The position numbers were made by a program, and so were the translations under genes. Source: Bisporella sp. PMI_857 (Eukaryota > Ascomycota > Leotiomycetes > Helotiales > Helotiaceae). Taken from it: a DNA stretch of 64,000 nt. Position 1 is the stretch's first letter. Each line of letters starts with the position of its first letter. The DNA lies in NCBI GenBank assembly GCA_021307315.1, contig JAJSPD010000011.1:1-64000 (forward strand). Direction: 5' to 3'. Shown piece by piece: positions 1 through 10,376 of this stretch. The notes under the pieces were generated by a model. It was not told where the DNA came from. It worked only from the letters and a program-made list of their open reading frames with translations, and did no database searches.

Positions 1-37
<37 letters not shown>

Positions 38-1350
38 CAGTAAACTTGTTATAAAATTTTACTTTTTTTTACTTTTTTGTTTTAAAACGCTAAGTTTTTT
101 TAAGTTTTTTTATTATTATTAAATTTTGTACTTATTACACTATTTTTTTTTAAAAGTTTGTAATACATACACTTTATTAAAAGAAAAGTTTGCTTTATTA
201 TTACGCTTTATACATTTAATATATATTAGTTTACTTTTTTTTTTTTTAGCAATATATTCATATTTTACGAACGATTTTTTTAATCGAAAAATGTTAACTT
301 TAAGTATTAACTATTTTTAAATATAAAAACCTTTTTTTTAACGCACTTTTTTTTAAATATACTAAAACAACTATTTTGCTGTAGTAGTATTTTGCTGCTT
401 TTTTTATTTTACTACTAATACGTTTTAACTATTATTATTTTTTTGTTTATTACATTTTTAGCAATTTTTATTTTTGTTTTATTTGTAAAACTTATTATTA
501 CAATTTTGCAGTATAACAAAAATACTTTATTTATTTTAAAACTACTTTAAGTTGAAACTTTATATTTTAAATTGTAAATAAAATTTACAGTACGAACTAT
601 TACACTTAGCGTAACTTAAAAAAAACTTTAACTTAAAACTACTTTAAATAAAAATAACGCTAAAAAAGCAAAGTAAAAGTAAAAAACTAACTATATTTAA
701 AAAAACTTTAAAAACACTTAATCGATTTTTTTCGGCTAGTTTATTAAATACTTAACTTCGGTTATACGCTTTAAGTAAACGAAAGTTTAGCTAGTTTTAA
801 CAATCGAACAACGAATTATTACTTTTTTTAATATTTAAAACAAAAAAAAACACTTTTGATACAACATTGCGCTTAAAGTTTACGAAATTTATTACGAAAA
901 ATACGAAATAAAATAATTTACAATTAATAGCGATTTTTGTTAAAACTACAAGTACAAAACTTGCTATTATTATTTTTTAACAAATTATTTAAAACAAAAA
1001 TCGTTAAATACAAAAACTATTACAAATAATAAATGTAAATATTTGTAAAGCTGAAAATACGCTATACAAAGTTTAAAACGCAGTTGAGCTAACAGTTAAA
1101 AAAAACTAAGCAGTTTAATATTATAGCCGATTTTAAGATAAACATAAAAAATATTAAAAAACACGTTTTTTTTTTAAATTTGCTTAAAAAAACAAAAAAA
1201 AGTTTATTAAACTCGTTACAAAAAATTAAACAAACAAGCAAAAACTAGCTTTAGTAAAATATTTCAAAAATTCGTATTAAAAAAAATTTTAACCGAAAAA
1301 ATATTGCTATTTAACTTTAGTTATATATCGAAAAAATTTAAAAACGCTTG
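1..1350. other. AT-rich (RIP-like) isochore, left part
   Basis: Extremely AT-rich DNA made of runs of A, T and TAA/TTA words, beginning with a 36-base poly-A run. No credible coding frame is present; the only ATG frame of any length (126-320) is low-complexity. The composition matches repeats destroyed by repeat-induced point mutation in Pezizomycotina, where C:G pairs are turned into T:A. That mechanism is inference; the skew itself is seen. Confidence 0.75.
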
Positions 1351-1355
1351 TTTAG

Positions 1356-1773
1356 CGTAACAGTCAGCCGAAGGTTTTTCAGCTGTAATACTTTCAGGGC
1401 TGCAAGCGGCACGCTCCGCCCATGGCCAGCCACGGGCTTACAGCTACAGCAGCTACAGGCTTACAGCTACAGCAGCTACAGGCTTACAGCTACAGCAGCT
1501 ACAGCAGCCACAGGCTTACAGCTCCAACAGCTCCAGCAGCCACAGGCTCACAGCTACAACAGCTACAGCAGCCACAGGCTCACAGTTACAGCACAGTGAA
1601 AGATGTAAGGAACAGCTAGAGCTTTCTGAACAAAGCAAGCTTGAGTTTTCCTTTCTATGTTAGACTTACAAGCATACTTCTAATATCAATTCATCACTAT
1701 TGCAATTACATCGCTAGCCACTATCCTTATCTGTTATATTGCAAATCCCTCCTGCTGCCCTTTATTTGTTACA
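1356..1773 (+). mobile_element. Solo LTR, family A (TGTAACAG...TGTTACA), copy 1
   Basis: A 418-bp block of normal base composition inside the AT isochore. It ends in TTGTTACA and starts CGTAACAG, so one terminal base has changed from TG. It is flanked by the perfect 5-bp target duplication tttag (1351-1355 and 1774-1778). It is collinear with the copies at 25520-26089, 44107-44523 and 62804-63144. No internal retroelement genes flank it, so it is a solo LTR or an LTR-sized non-autonomous unit. It differs from the other copies by an expanded internal minisatellite. Confidence 0.85.
1437..1595 (+). repeat. CAG-rich minisatellite inside solo LTR copy 1
   Basis: Roughly seven imperfect units built on ggcttacagctacagcagc, with later units drifting to ctccaacagctcc and ctcacagctacaac. 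The equivalent stretch in the copy at 62804-63144 has only about two units. Two short open frames cross it (products rich in LQ/QLQ), but they are by-products of the repeat and are not called as genes. Confidence 0.8.
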
Positions 1774-3301
1774 TTTAGTTATTCGAGCTTTAAATTAAAA
1801 AATCGTAAACCGAAACAAACATTTCGAAAAACACGTATTAAAAAAAAGTATTAAAGCTCGATTAAGTTTAAAACTAAAAATATAAACAACTTTAAAAAAA
1901 ATGTTAAAATAAACACATACAATTTATAAGCTTATTTCGATAATATTATAAAAGTTACTTTAAAAAAAATGGCACAATTAAAATTTTTTTATAATAGTTT
2001 TACAAAATTGCTTGAACTAAATATTAAGCAAAAACACTGATTTCTTTTTATTTATAATAATAACAAAAAATATTTCGAGTTTTGCTGAAAACATTAAAAA
2101 TTATATTTCCGAAATTAAAAAAAATATTACGAATTTAACAGCATACTTCTAAAACTTAGCAAACTTTTAACTACAAATTAACTATTATATATTAAACATT
2201 TTTATTTAGCACTAAATTAAACAACAAATTTAGCGAACTTTACAAATGTTATTTTAAAACTATTTTAAATTAAAAATTAAAACTTTAAATTTTTAAAACT
2301 ATAAAAAAAAAGCTTTTACGCTTTTATTAAAAAAATTTGTATTCGAACAATTAGTTTTTTTGCGAAACAAAAATAATCGATATAAAAACTTTTATTTATT
2401 ATAACGTTTTTTAACTAGTAAACAATTTTATTTTAAAGTTACTTTAAGTTAAAATTACAAAAAGAATTAACTAAAAAATTTACTAGTTCGTTAATTTTAA
2501 AACTATTTAACTAGTAGTTATTAAAAGCTTTTTTTATTTATAACAAAATAAAAAAAACATAAAACAAACTAATCGAGTTGCTTAGTTTTTAATAATTAAA
2601 TTTTTTAAAACTTTAAAAAGTTCGGCTCGAATTAACTTAAATGTACAAAAAACAATTTTACTGTTTAAATAATTGCTGCAAAATACTAAAACTTTTGCTA
2701 TTAAAATAAACCGGTAAACAAAGTTTAAAAAAAAAGCAAATTTAAAAAAAAACAATTCGTACAAAATGAAGTTGCTATACGTTTGTCGAAAAAAATTTTA
2801 AAATAAAAGTTTTTTGTCGAATAAACCGAAATTTCAAAATTAACGCTAAAAAAACATTTTTAAATTATTCGGCTATTAAAAGTAAATGTTTTTATATCAA
2901 AAAATTTAAACATTGTAACAAATACATTTTATAAAAAGCATTTTTTAGTTTTCGTTAAAAATATTAACTTAACTATACACAAAACGAACTATAACAACGT
3001 AAAAGTTATAATTAACATTTTTCGAAAACGACTTATTACTATTTTTTTTTAAAAAAAAAAAGTTTATAATATTTCGACTTTTAAACGTTTATTATACTTA
3101 GTTCAAAAAAAAAATTAAAGCTATAAACGAAATACGCAATCGATCGAATTTCAACTATTATAATTAACAACCGAATAATAAAGTTTTTTTAAATTACGAT
3201 TTTCGCAAAATCGAATTACATACAAAACTTAATAAAAACTTTGTACTGTTTAATTTAAATAACAAAAAAAAAGCTTTTATAATATTTAAAACGTTTGCTT
3301 T
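1774..3301. other. AT-rich (RIP-like) isochore, right part
   Basis: Same extreme AT composition as the left part, with no recognisable gene. Short open frames are present only because the sequence is low-complexity. It ends abruptly at the solo LTR that begins at 3302. Confidence 0.75.
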
Positions 3302-3493
3302 TGTCACGATCACGATCCTATGAGCCTGATGGGGCGTAGTATAGGTGCTTCAATACGAGAATACTAAACTAAGGAGGAAAGGTGTATCTGTTGCTGTGGC
3401 ATCCCTAACATAAAGACCATGACCACGTGACCGCCATAGGCGAGCTGGTAAGCGAACCAATGGGCGTCTGGTGCGATATTGAGGACCGTGACA
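3302..3493 (+). mobile_element. Solo LTR, family C (TGTCACGA...CGTGACA), copy 1
   Basis: A 192-bp unit with inverted ends TGTCACG/CGTGACA, flanked by gcttt (3297-3301) and ccttt (3494-3498), a 4-of-5 match to a 5-bp target duplication. A collinear copy in reverse orientation lies at 28148-28331; both share the word aatactaaactaaggagga. It sits exactly at the border between AT-rich DNA and the DUF3435 pseudogene. Confidence 0.7.
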
Positions 3494-3627
3494 CCTTTAC
3501 TCTGTCCCCCTTTATTACTTGTTTTCCTTACTTGCTACAACTTTCTCAAAAGTGCTTCTTTCTTTTTTTCTGTCTTGATTTTTATTATTGTAATTTATCG
3601 ACTCTGCCTTTATAAGTTCTGGCCAAC

Positions 3628-6074
3628 ATGCGGTGTCGTCAGCAAGCAAAAGACTGCTCGTCCGACGATAACACCGATACTGAGAGTTGTTTTGACACTA
3701 AAGTGGAAAACAGCGACTATAATACAAACCCAACAGATACAAATACCGATACCGATATCGAGCCAGACAGCAGTGCATTATAGTTTGTACAACGAAACAA
3801 TGCGCATTTGCCAAAGTACTACATTAATCAAAAAAATAAGTTCGATAAAAAGGAGTTCGATACTGAAGACTACCGGCTTAACACTTTTACACTTTTTGAT
3901 GTAATTAAAGATCGCTTTTATCGGTAAGTGTATTTGCTACGCCGTAGTAGCTGTTACTAATCGAAGTTTCTTATAAGTACTTCAAATTTGTAGAAAAGAA
4001 CCCCGAGCGTTCGATGAAAAACATATCTCTTAGCGTTTTTTACAGCTTTTTCGACTAGTTATTAAATTAGCGCCGAGGAAAAAGAGAAAGAAAAGCTTTA
4101 GTGTTAAGTTATCTAGCACTCTTGGTACATATTAGAAAATATTTCGGCTTATATATAAAAAAGCGAATGACTCGAAGATCTCATCCAAGCTTAACCGCAA
4201 AATGCACCGGGTGCGTTTTTTTTTAATTGGCTACTTGTTTGTTTTTCTTAAAAGTGTAACTTAAAGCTAATGAATTACTATAAGTTCTAAGTGCTCAGGA
4301 AGTTAGCAAAAAAGCACAAATTAACGAACAAAAAAAAAGAAAAAACGGCAATGTACGTCGAAGACTTTGTAAAAGTTCTTCAAACCAATTTGACTACAAC
4401 CCGGAAAAAGTACGGGCATAAGCGCTATCGTATATATAATCACCTTTTTCACTATTTTGCTGGATTCTCGGCGAACCGGCCGCAAACTGTTCTCGACTTT
4501 TGCTATCGTCACATTATCGTTTCTCTGCTTCGTGATTCTTAAGGCGGCCTACATCGGATTTTGCTTAAATTCATTTATGAGTTCACGAAGCAGTTTCTAG
4601 GCATAAAAGAAGCGTAAGTTTATTATCTTTTTATTACATGACTTTCTAGAAAACAAGAATAACAAAGTAACTAGCAATACTTTTCTAATCCCGGAAATTA
4701 TTTATGACCCATCTTTGGTACTTAGCCTCTATGTGTTTCTACTGAGGCTTATTCTGGCGGATAGTGCTTTTGCAGCTTTAAACTTTACGTCTGCAAAACA
4801 GCTCAGCAAGTTAAATATACGGCTTGGCACTAACCAGCTGCTTATACTACTAAAACTTAGCATAGCTAACGTTTTTATTTTCCGCAAAGCGATAACAACA
4901 ACCTATAGCATAGAAATCTCAAAAACCGAGCCCTTGCTATATACGACTTTTTTGCTGTTAGTGAAAAAGCTTAGCGTTTTAACTAAGTTTCTTCAAATCC
5001 ACCGCTTGTATAGTCTCCGGTACGGCGCAAGCAATGCATTTAATCAAAGCGGTTTGTCTTGCATCTTCTTGTTTATTGTAAAGCATGCTAACTAATGAAG
5101 AAACAAGTGACGTAAGCACTGCCCTCCAGAACATAATAATGCAGCATGCTGACGCACGAACATTTGTTAAACACTACTTTCTACGGCGAGTCACAGCGGA
5201 CACTGCAGCTATCGTGCGTAGTTTAAAGCCTCAATACGAGTTAATGCGTGCAGCGTGCAGAATAAGTCGGTGGATTAATCCAGACCGGCCCTAAGAGCTT
5301 ACAAAGAAGCAATTCTCCTTAGTTAATAAAAACCCTGGTATCCAACAACTTCTAGCTAAACGAGCAGAATTGAAATGCCACTTCGAAAGCGCGGCTACTA
5401 AACAGCTTGTATACCAGCTTCTGAGCCGAAAGATTTTTAATGAAAAACAGCGACAAAAATCGGCACTCCTGAAGCACGTACAAAGCAAGTGAAACCTAAA
5501 ACATCCCGTTCAAAAAATCGAACTACAACTTTCTGGCTTTAAGTTTACCGAAGATATAAAAGCTACTTTGGACTTGTCCGACGAAATGCCTCTAATACAA
5601 AAACGCTTAGTTGAGACTGTCATGACTTTGCCGGAAACAACCTTGGAAAAGAAGTTTCGCCGCCGTGATGCGGCCATCGATGCGGTTGCTGCATATTGCA
5701 GATATAAAAAAAGCGGGTCTCCTCGAAGAAGAAAGCCTAGCAAAAAAGAAAGCCCGGTATCATCCCCAAATGCCGATCCACAAGTAATAGTTGCTATAGC
5801 CGAAAAGCAAGCCGTGGATGCAGCTATACTGTCAGTGTTCACAAAGAAAAGGCCCTTAATATGCTTCGTTTGCTTTGGGCGAAAAAGTCTTTCATTCGAA
5901 AAACGCGTGTACGTATTTGCAAGTCCAGAAGATTTTACCAAGCACTTCAAACGGAAACATTTGTCGCAGATCAAAAAAAGACAAAAGCCCTATTGTAACA
6001 TATGCCCAATGCAGCTCGAGCATAAAATGCACTTTCAAAATCATGCTTTCACTATACATAGTACCGTTTCCTGA
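3628..6074 (+). pseudogene. DUF3435 tyrosine-recombinase-like protein with C-terminal zinc fingers, decayed
   Basis: Collinear pieces of one DUF3435 (FluG-domain/Crypton-type recombinase-like) gene. It runs from ATG at 3628 through an acidic N-terminus, a region ending in the ANRPQ box (about 4470-4490), a YSLRYGA box (about 5010-5030) and HADARTFVKHYF (about 5140-5175), to a C-terminus with two C2H2-like fingers (CFVCF near 5865, CNICP near 5997). The two Arg boxes and the Tyr match where tyrosine recombinases keep R, R and Y. A GT-AG intron at about 4612-4650 is still visible. In-frame stops occur near 3781, 4540, 5292 and 5490, several being TAA/TAG/TGA where CAA, CAG or CGA is expected, as RIP would leave. 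It cannot make a full protein. Confidence 0.75.
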
Positions 6075-6214
6075 TATCACATCTCCTCCACCAACTTAAA
6101 ACTACATAGCTTCAATTCCACCAGCCGAAGCTCGACGCTCAGCACCGGTTTAGTGGCCATAAAGTGCAACAAAAACCATGGATCCTGCTTGCATTGCCAA
6201 TGTCATTTATTTAA

Positions 6215-7263
6215 CGGCAAATATCTCAAATACCATCATTTTTTTGCCAAATATCTCATATACCACCATTTGTCTCTTGGCGCAAAACAGTGGTATTTCA
6301 GATACCTATCAACAAAACGATGGTATATGAGAAATATTGTATTTCAAGGACTCGTACGTTGCGCCAAGAGAATAAAGCACCTAACGCACAACAAATATTC
6401 GTATATTATCGATTATCTTTTCTTTTGTAACTTCATTATAGCCATGGCACTCCACATCGGTGATAATTTTTCTAATATTACGTTAGCAAAAAAAGTAATA
6501 AAAGATTTTGTTGCAAATAATTCTGAATCATGGAAAGCTACTTATTCCGACAAACAACGCTTCAATATCGTATGCCGCACTGCGAATATTTGCAAATTCA
6601 GAATTAGAGCTGTTGATTCTAAGAAGAAAAGCGTAGTGATAACTCACTTGGAACCTTATACTTGTTTTTCTACAAATCACTTCACAGCTTCAAATACGAA
6701 TAATTTGGGGTCATAATCGTCGTCGTTGTACGAACCAGCTTGTTGCTAGTGGACGTCGACAACGAGCCTGGGAATGGCTACAATCTGAGAATAAAGAAGA
6801 GGATAAAAGAAAGAATGAAAAAGAGAATGAAGAAGAGGATAAAGGAAAAGATAAAAAGGATGAGGATGAAGAAGAGGAAGAGCGCCTTAATCGAGAATTG
6901 GGCATACAAATAAAGGAGGTTGATCAACTGGATAGCGACAGCGAGCTTTCAGAGGTCAATAGCGAAATATTTGTGAATCAAGATCTGGTCGATATTGTAT
7001 TACTTTTACAATACGCTACAAAGTCTGAAAGAGAATATAGAATGGAAACTAAAGAATAGAGAGTTAGACAGAATGATATTGATTTAGGCTTATAACGCCT
7101 GTATTACAGGCTTTACAGTGCGTGTTGCCAAATATCTCATATACCATGTATTTGTTGCCGTATATCTGAAATACCATAGAAGTGGTATATGAGATATTCG
7201 GCAAAAAAAGTATGGTATATGAGATATTTGGCAAAAAAATGATGGTATTTGAGATATTTGCCG
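6215..7263 (+). mobile_element. Mutator-like (MULE) DNA element, internally deleted
   Basis: A 1049-bp element with inverted ends starting cggcaaatatctcaaatacc, matching for about 52 bp, and with perfect 9-bp target duplications tttatttaa at 6206-6214 and 7264-7272. A 9-bp duplication is the hallmark of the Mutator superfamily. The ends are themselves built from repeats of a gagatatttgcc motif. The interior keeps only the N-terminal part of a transposase-like protein and an unrelated-looking charged tail, so the element appears non-autonomous. Confidence 0.88.
6444..7056 (+). pseudogene. Remnant of MULE transposase (N-terminal FAR1/WRKY-like part plus charged tail)
   Basis: From the ATG at about 6444 the frame reads MALHIGDNFSNITLAKKVIK and continues through a CR..NICKFRIRA stretch ending at 6716. 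This resembles the N-terminal DNA-binding region of Mutator-like transposases. After that stop another frame from about 6708 to 7056 encodes a lysine/glutamate-rich tail (EEDKRKNEKENEEED) and an acidic end. The central DDE catalytic region (several hundred residues in the family) is absent. An intron or frameshift near 6705-6715 would join the two halves. Lying between the MULE ends, it is most likely a deletion derivative. Confidence 0.55.
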
Positions 7264-8513
7264 TTTATTTAATTGCCGAGTAGTTTAATTGCCAAACCCA
7301 AACTATCGACTGTAATGTTATACGCTATAACCTGAGGCTCATCGTTCATAGATACACCATAGTTATAAATAATATCCACTCGCTCTAGCCTCTTCTTTTT
7401 CCAGATCTTCGTAAATCACAGCTGTCCTGCAACAAGTGACCAAGTAGGACATTTGTCCTGATCTCTCAAACGGTCCGTTCGGGAAATCACGATCTGCTAC
7501 ACGCGAGATTAAATAGTGCTTGCCACTACTGTGCTGGCACAGGATTCGGGCTAGCCCAAAATCCATGCTAGGACATCTGTTCTAGGATACTGCATGAGCT
7601 GGAGCAGCTGTGCTAGCCTTAGTTAAGTCCCAGCACAGTTGTGCCAGCCCGAATTTTGTGTCAGCACAACTGTGCTAACCATCGCATGTGAGCTAGCACA
7701 ACTGTTCTGGGACACTCTCTGGGCTAGAGCAATTGTGCTAACCTTACTTAAGTCCCAGCACAACTGTGCTGGCATTCATTAAGGACTTGATTGAATAAGC
7801 GGTTCTATATACAAAATGTAACCCAAGGAATCAAAAGCAGAATTATACGACAAAGACTCTAAGAGGTCTTTCGAGGTGCTCGATTTTAGGAGATAAATAA
7901 AGAAATCATCTCGTTTACAGTAGCGGCCAAAATCGCCTTCAGGCGTTTACTATATGATTTTGTTCTCGGGCCACATTTTATTAAAGAGTTAGCCCCAGTA
8001 TAGTTAGCCTCGATTGCCTATCTATATTACCCTAGTCTGGGGTATTTAAGGCTGAACTGCATCACGTGGATGATATGCAGCCTAAAAATAGAAATTGGTG
8101 CCATACAGTGGAATATTCTAGCAGTAAAAGCTAACAGTAAAAGCCTTTGTCACGTTATACTTGGATAACAGAGCGTATGAATAAGCCATTTTGTAGTTGT
8201 TTCTTATCAAAAACAGTAATTATTAAAAGGGTATCAATGGAAGCTTGTGCTGTACGCAAGGTCTGCCCAATTGCAGTGGTTCAGGGAGGATGAATTGACT
8301 TGATTATTGTAGTGGTTGGGAGGTGCACAGTAAAAGGGGTTTTGCCCTTTCACTGATGACTAAGCTATTACATGAGGTCATGTCTTACGGGTGGGCTACA
8401 CCACCAATTCTCAACAGTAATAGATAAGCACTATCCGAGTCCTTTGCATTAAGATCCTCTGCATTAAGATCGATAGATAATGGCCATATTAAAGCTATGC
8501 TTTAACTAATACC
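7264..8513. other. Intergenic, with palindrome cluster
   Basis: No gene recognised. The part 7520-7780 holds repeated near-palindromes (listed separately). The rest, including 7800-8500, shows no clear coding frame, terminal repeat or RNA gene. Confidence 0.5.
7530..7775. repeat. Cluster of agcacaactgtgct palindromes
   Basis: At least six imperfect copies of the palindrome agcacaa(c/g)tgtgct lie within about 240 bp. A longer direct repeat contains gctagccttagttaagtccc near 7610 and gctaaccttacttaagtccc near 7735. Each unit could form a small hairpin. Function unknown; it could be the end region of a foldback element or a protein-binding array. Confidence 0.6.
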
Positions 8514-9551
8514 TCAAAAGAAAAGAGCTTGAAGACCATAAAAGTCCTCAGGTGCATATGCATTATACGTCATCAGGATTCGCTCTACCTCTTCATACTT
8601 ATTCAATACCGCAAGCTGTAGACTAGTACAACCAGTTCGGTTTACTATATTTGTAATCGCGCCATTCTCAAGTAGCAGCCTGACAACAGCTTCGTACCCA
8701 TTCTCAGTAGCCCACAATAGTGGCGTCTGGCCCTTGTTGTCCTGTGAGTCGACATCAACTTCGCCTGTGTCAAGCAACAGTTTGACAATAGCTTCCCGTC
8801 CATGCCGAGCAGCCCAAGATAGCGGCGTCCGGCCCTTGTTGTCTTGTGAGTCGACATTAACTTCGCCTGTGTCAAGCAACAGCCTGACAATACCTTTGTC
8901 GCTATGCCGAGCAGCCCACAATAGCGGCGTTTGGCCATTGTTGTCTTGTAAGTCGACATTAACTTCGTTTGTGTCAAGCAACAGCTTGACAATACCTTCG
9001 TGTCTATGTCGAGCAGCCCAAGATAGTGGCGTCTGGCCATTGTTGTCTTGTGAGTTGACATTAACTTCGCCTGTGTCAAGCAACAGTTTGGCAACAGTTT
9101 CGTGTCTATACCTAGCAGCCAACAATAGCGGCGTCCGGCCACCGTCGTCTTGTAAATTGACGTCAACTTTACCCGTGCCAAGCAACAGCCTGACCATAGC
9201 TTCCTGTCCATGTAGAGCAGCCCACAATAGCCGCGTATAGCCATACTCGTTTCGTGAGTCGACATTAACTTTGCCTGTGTCAAGCAACAGTTTGACAACA
9301 CCTTCGTGTCCATACTCAATAGCCCACAATGGCGTATTGCCATTGTTGTCTTGTAAGTTGACATTAACTTTGCTTGTGTCAAGCAACAGCCTGACAATAC
9401 TTTCGTTTCTATGCCGAGCAGCCCACAATAGCGGCGTCCGGCCATCGTTGTCTTGTAAATCGACGTCGATTTTGCCTGTGTCAGCCGTCGTCCTCCTCCT
9501 TTTTTTAGTACGAATAGCCGAATTTAAAAAGCTAAAACCCTTGTTGTATGG
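8514..9551 (-). pseudogene. Ankyrin-repeat protein, 5'-truncated
   Basis: The minus-strand frame is open from 9551 to a stop at 8514 and encodes 8-9 ankyrin repeats of 34 residues (102 bp), each built on LLLDTGEVNVDSQDNNGQTP and LLWAARH. The first ATG in frame (9428) falls inside a repeat; upstream the repeat pattern stops abruptly after ADTGK near 9485 and is replaced by a Lys/Arg-rich junction, followed by a stop near 9550. No N-terminal effector or NACHT part is present. It lies on the same strand about 0.8 kb beyond the end of the NLR gene, so it may be the severed 3' end of another receptor. The C-terminus (PEDFYGLQALFF) looks natural. Confidence 0.65.
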
Positions 9552-10376
9552 CTAATTTGGGAATAGCGTTATTTAGAGTTAGTGTTGTAGTATATCGCGG
9601 TATAGTATGATATAATACGAGATTGCAAATTTTGCTGTAATACGTATACAAATTTCAAATCTCATATTGCTTGATATATAGTATTGGCTTTTAGGGGTCG
9701 ATATATCACGATAATACTAACTCGCACACTGGAGGATATTGATGGTGTGTTGCACTATTTAGTGGATTAGCACCCGACACTCCTACCTAAGCACTCACTG
9801 GGACATGCAAAAGAGCTGGCGGATAAGTTTGAGGCCCGACTTAAAGCACGATGCGGAGTTAAGAACGGGCGAGGAAGACCAGATTTAAAGCAAGGCGGGG
9901 CTTCATGGTCTAAGATTGGTCCCCTGGGTAGACAGAGAAAAAAGAATTGCGAGGTAGACCCGGAAGCAAAAGTAACGCTGCACTCTCTGCATCAAGGACT
10001 TCATAAAGGCGACTTTATTCATGTTTAAGCTATTCGACTAAAAACGACCAGGTCTAGCCAAAAAGGAAAACGTCATTGAGACCCAAGCTGAATTCAGGCG
10101 AGCTGATTCTTTTGTGAAATCGTGAAATCTGCCGTGGATACATTAGTATGTTTAAGCCATGTATATTAATAAGAAAATTTATATGTATAGCATCAGGGAC
10201 TGCGAACCTATGCATCGAATCGCTTGTTGAACCTAGGCATATTCTTTCCCACATTCATTAGCATAGAGTCAGCTCCTCTCTGGAAAAGCTTGCGGCTTGA
10301 CGCCAAGGCGAGACTAGCAAACTTTCTATATATGACACTTCAGGGGTCAAATAAATTGTAATTCAAACTCACATAT
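9552..10376. other. Intergenic, possible coding remnant
   Basis: No intact gene. Around 9800-10025 the plus strand keeps an open stretch (with HAKELADKFEARLKARCG) that looks like protein but has no ATG, no recognisable domain and a stop shortly upstream. It is probably a transposon remnant. Confidence 0.4.

Noticed and set aside
1..36. Poly-A run as a retrotransposon or mRNA tail
   Set aside because: No element or gene ends there and the surroundings are AT-rich throughout; it may simply reflect the window or contig start.
1437..1595. CRISPR-like direct repeats
   Set aside because: Units are contiguous with no unique spacers, lie in a fungal LTR and vary by whole-unit duplication.
1348..1619. 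Two plus-strand frames rich in LQQLQ and SYSSY
   Set aside because: They are translations of the LTR minisatellite, start inside or next to the LTR and have no homologous length in the other copies.
8645..9555. Open frames of 266, 168 and 94 codons overlapping the ankyrin gene on both strands
   Set aside because: They follow the 102-bp repeat in other frames and give low-complexity Ser/Thr/Leu/Cys products; the ankyrin frame explains the sequence.
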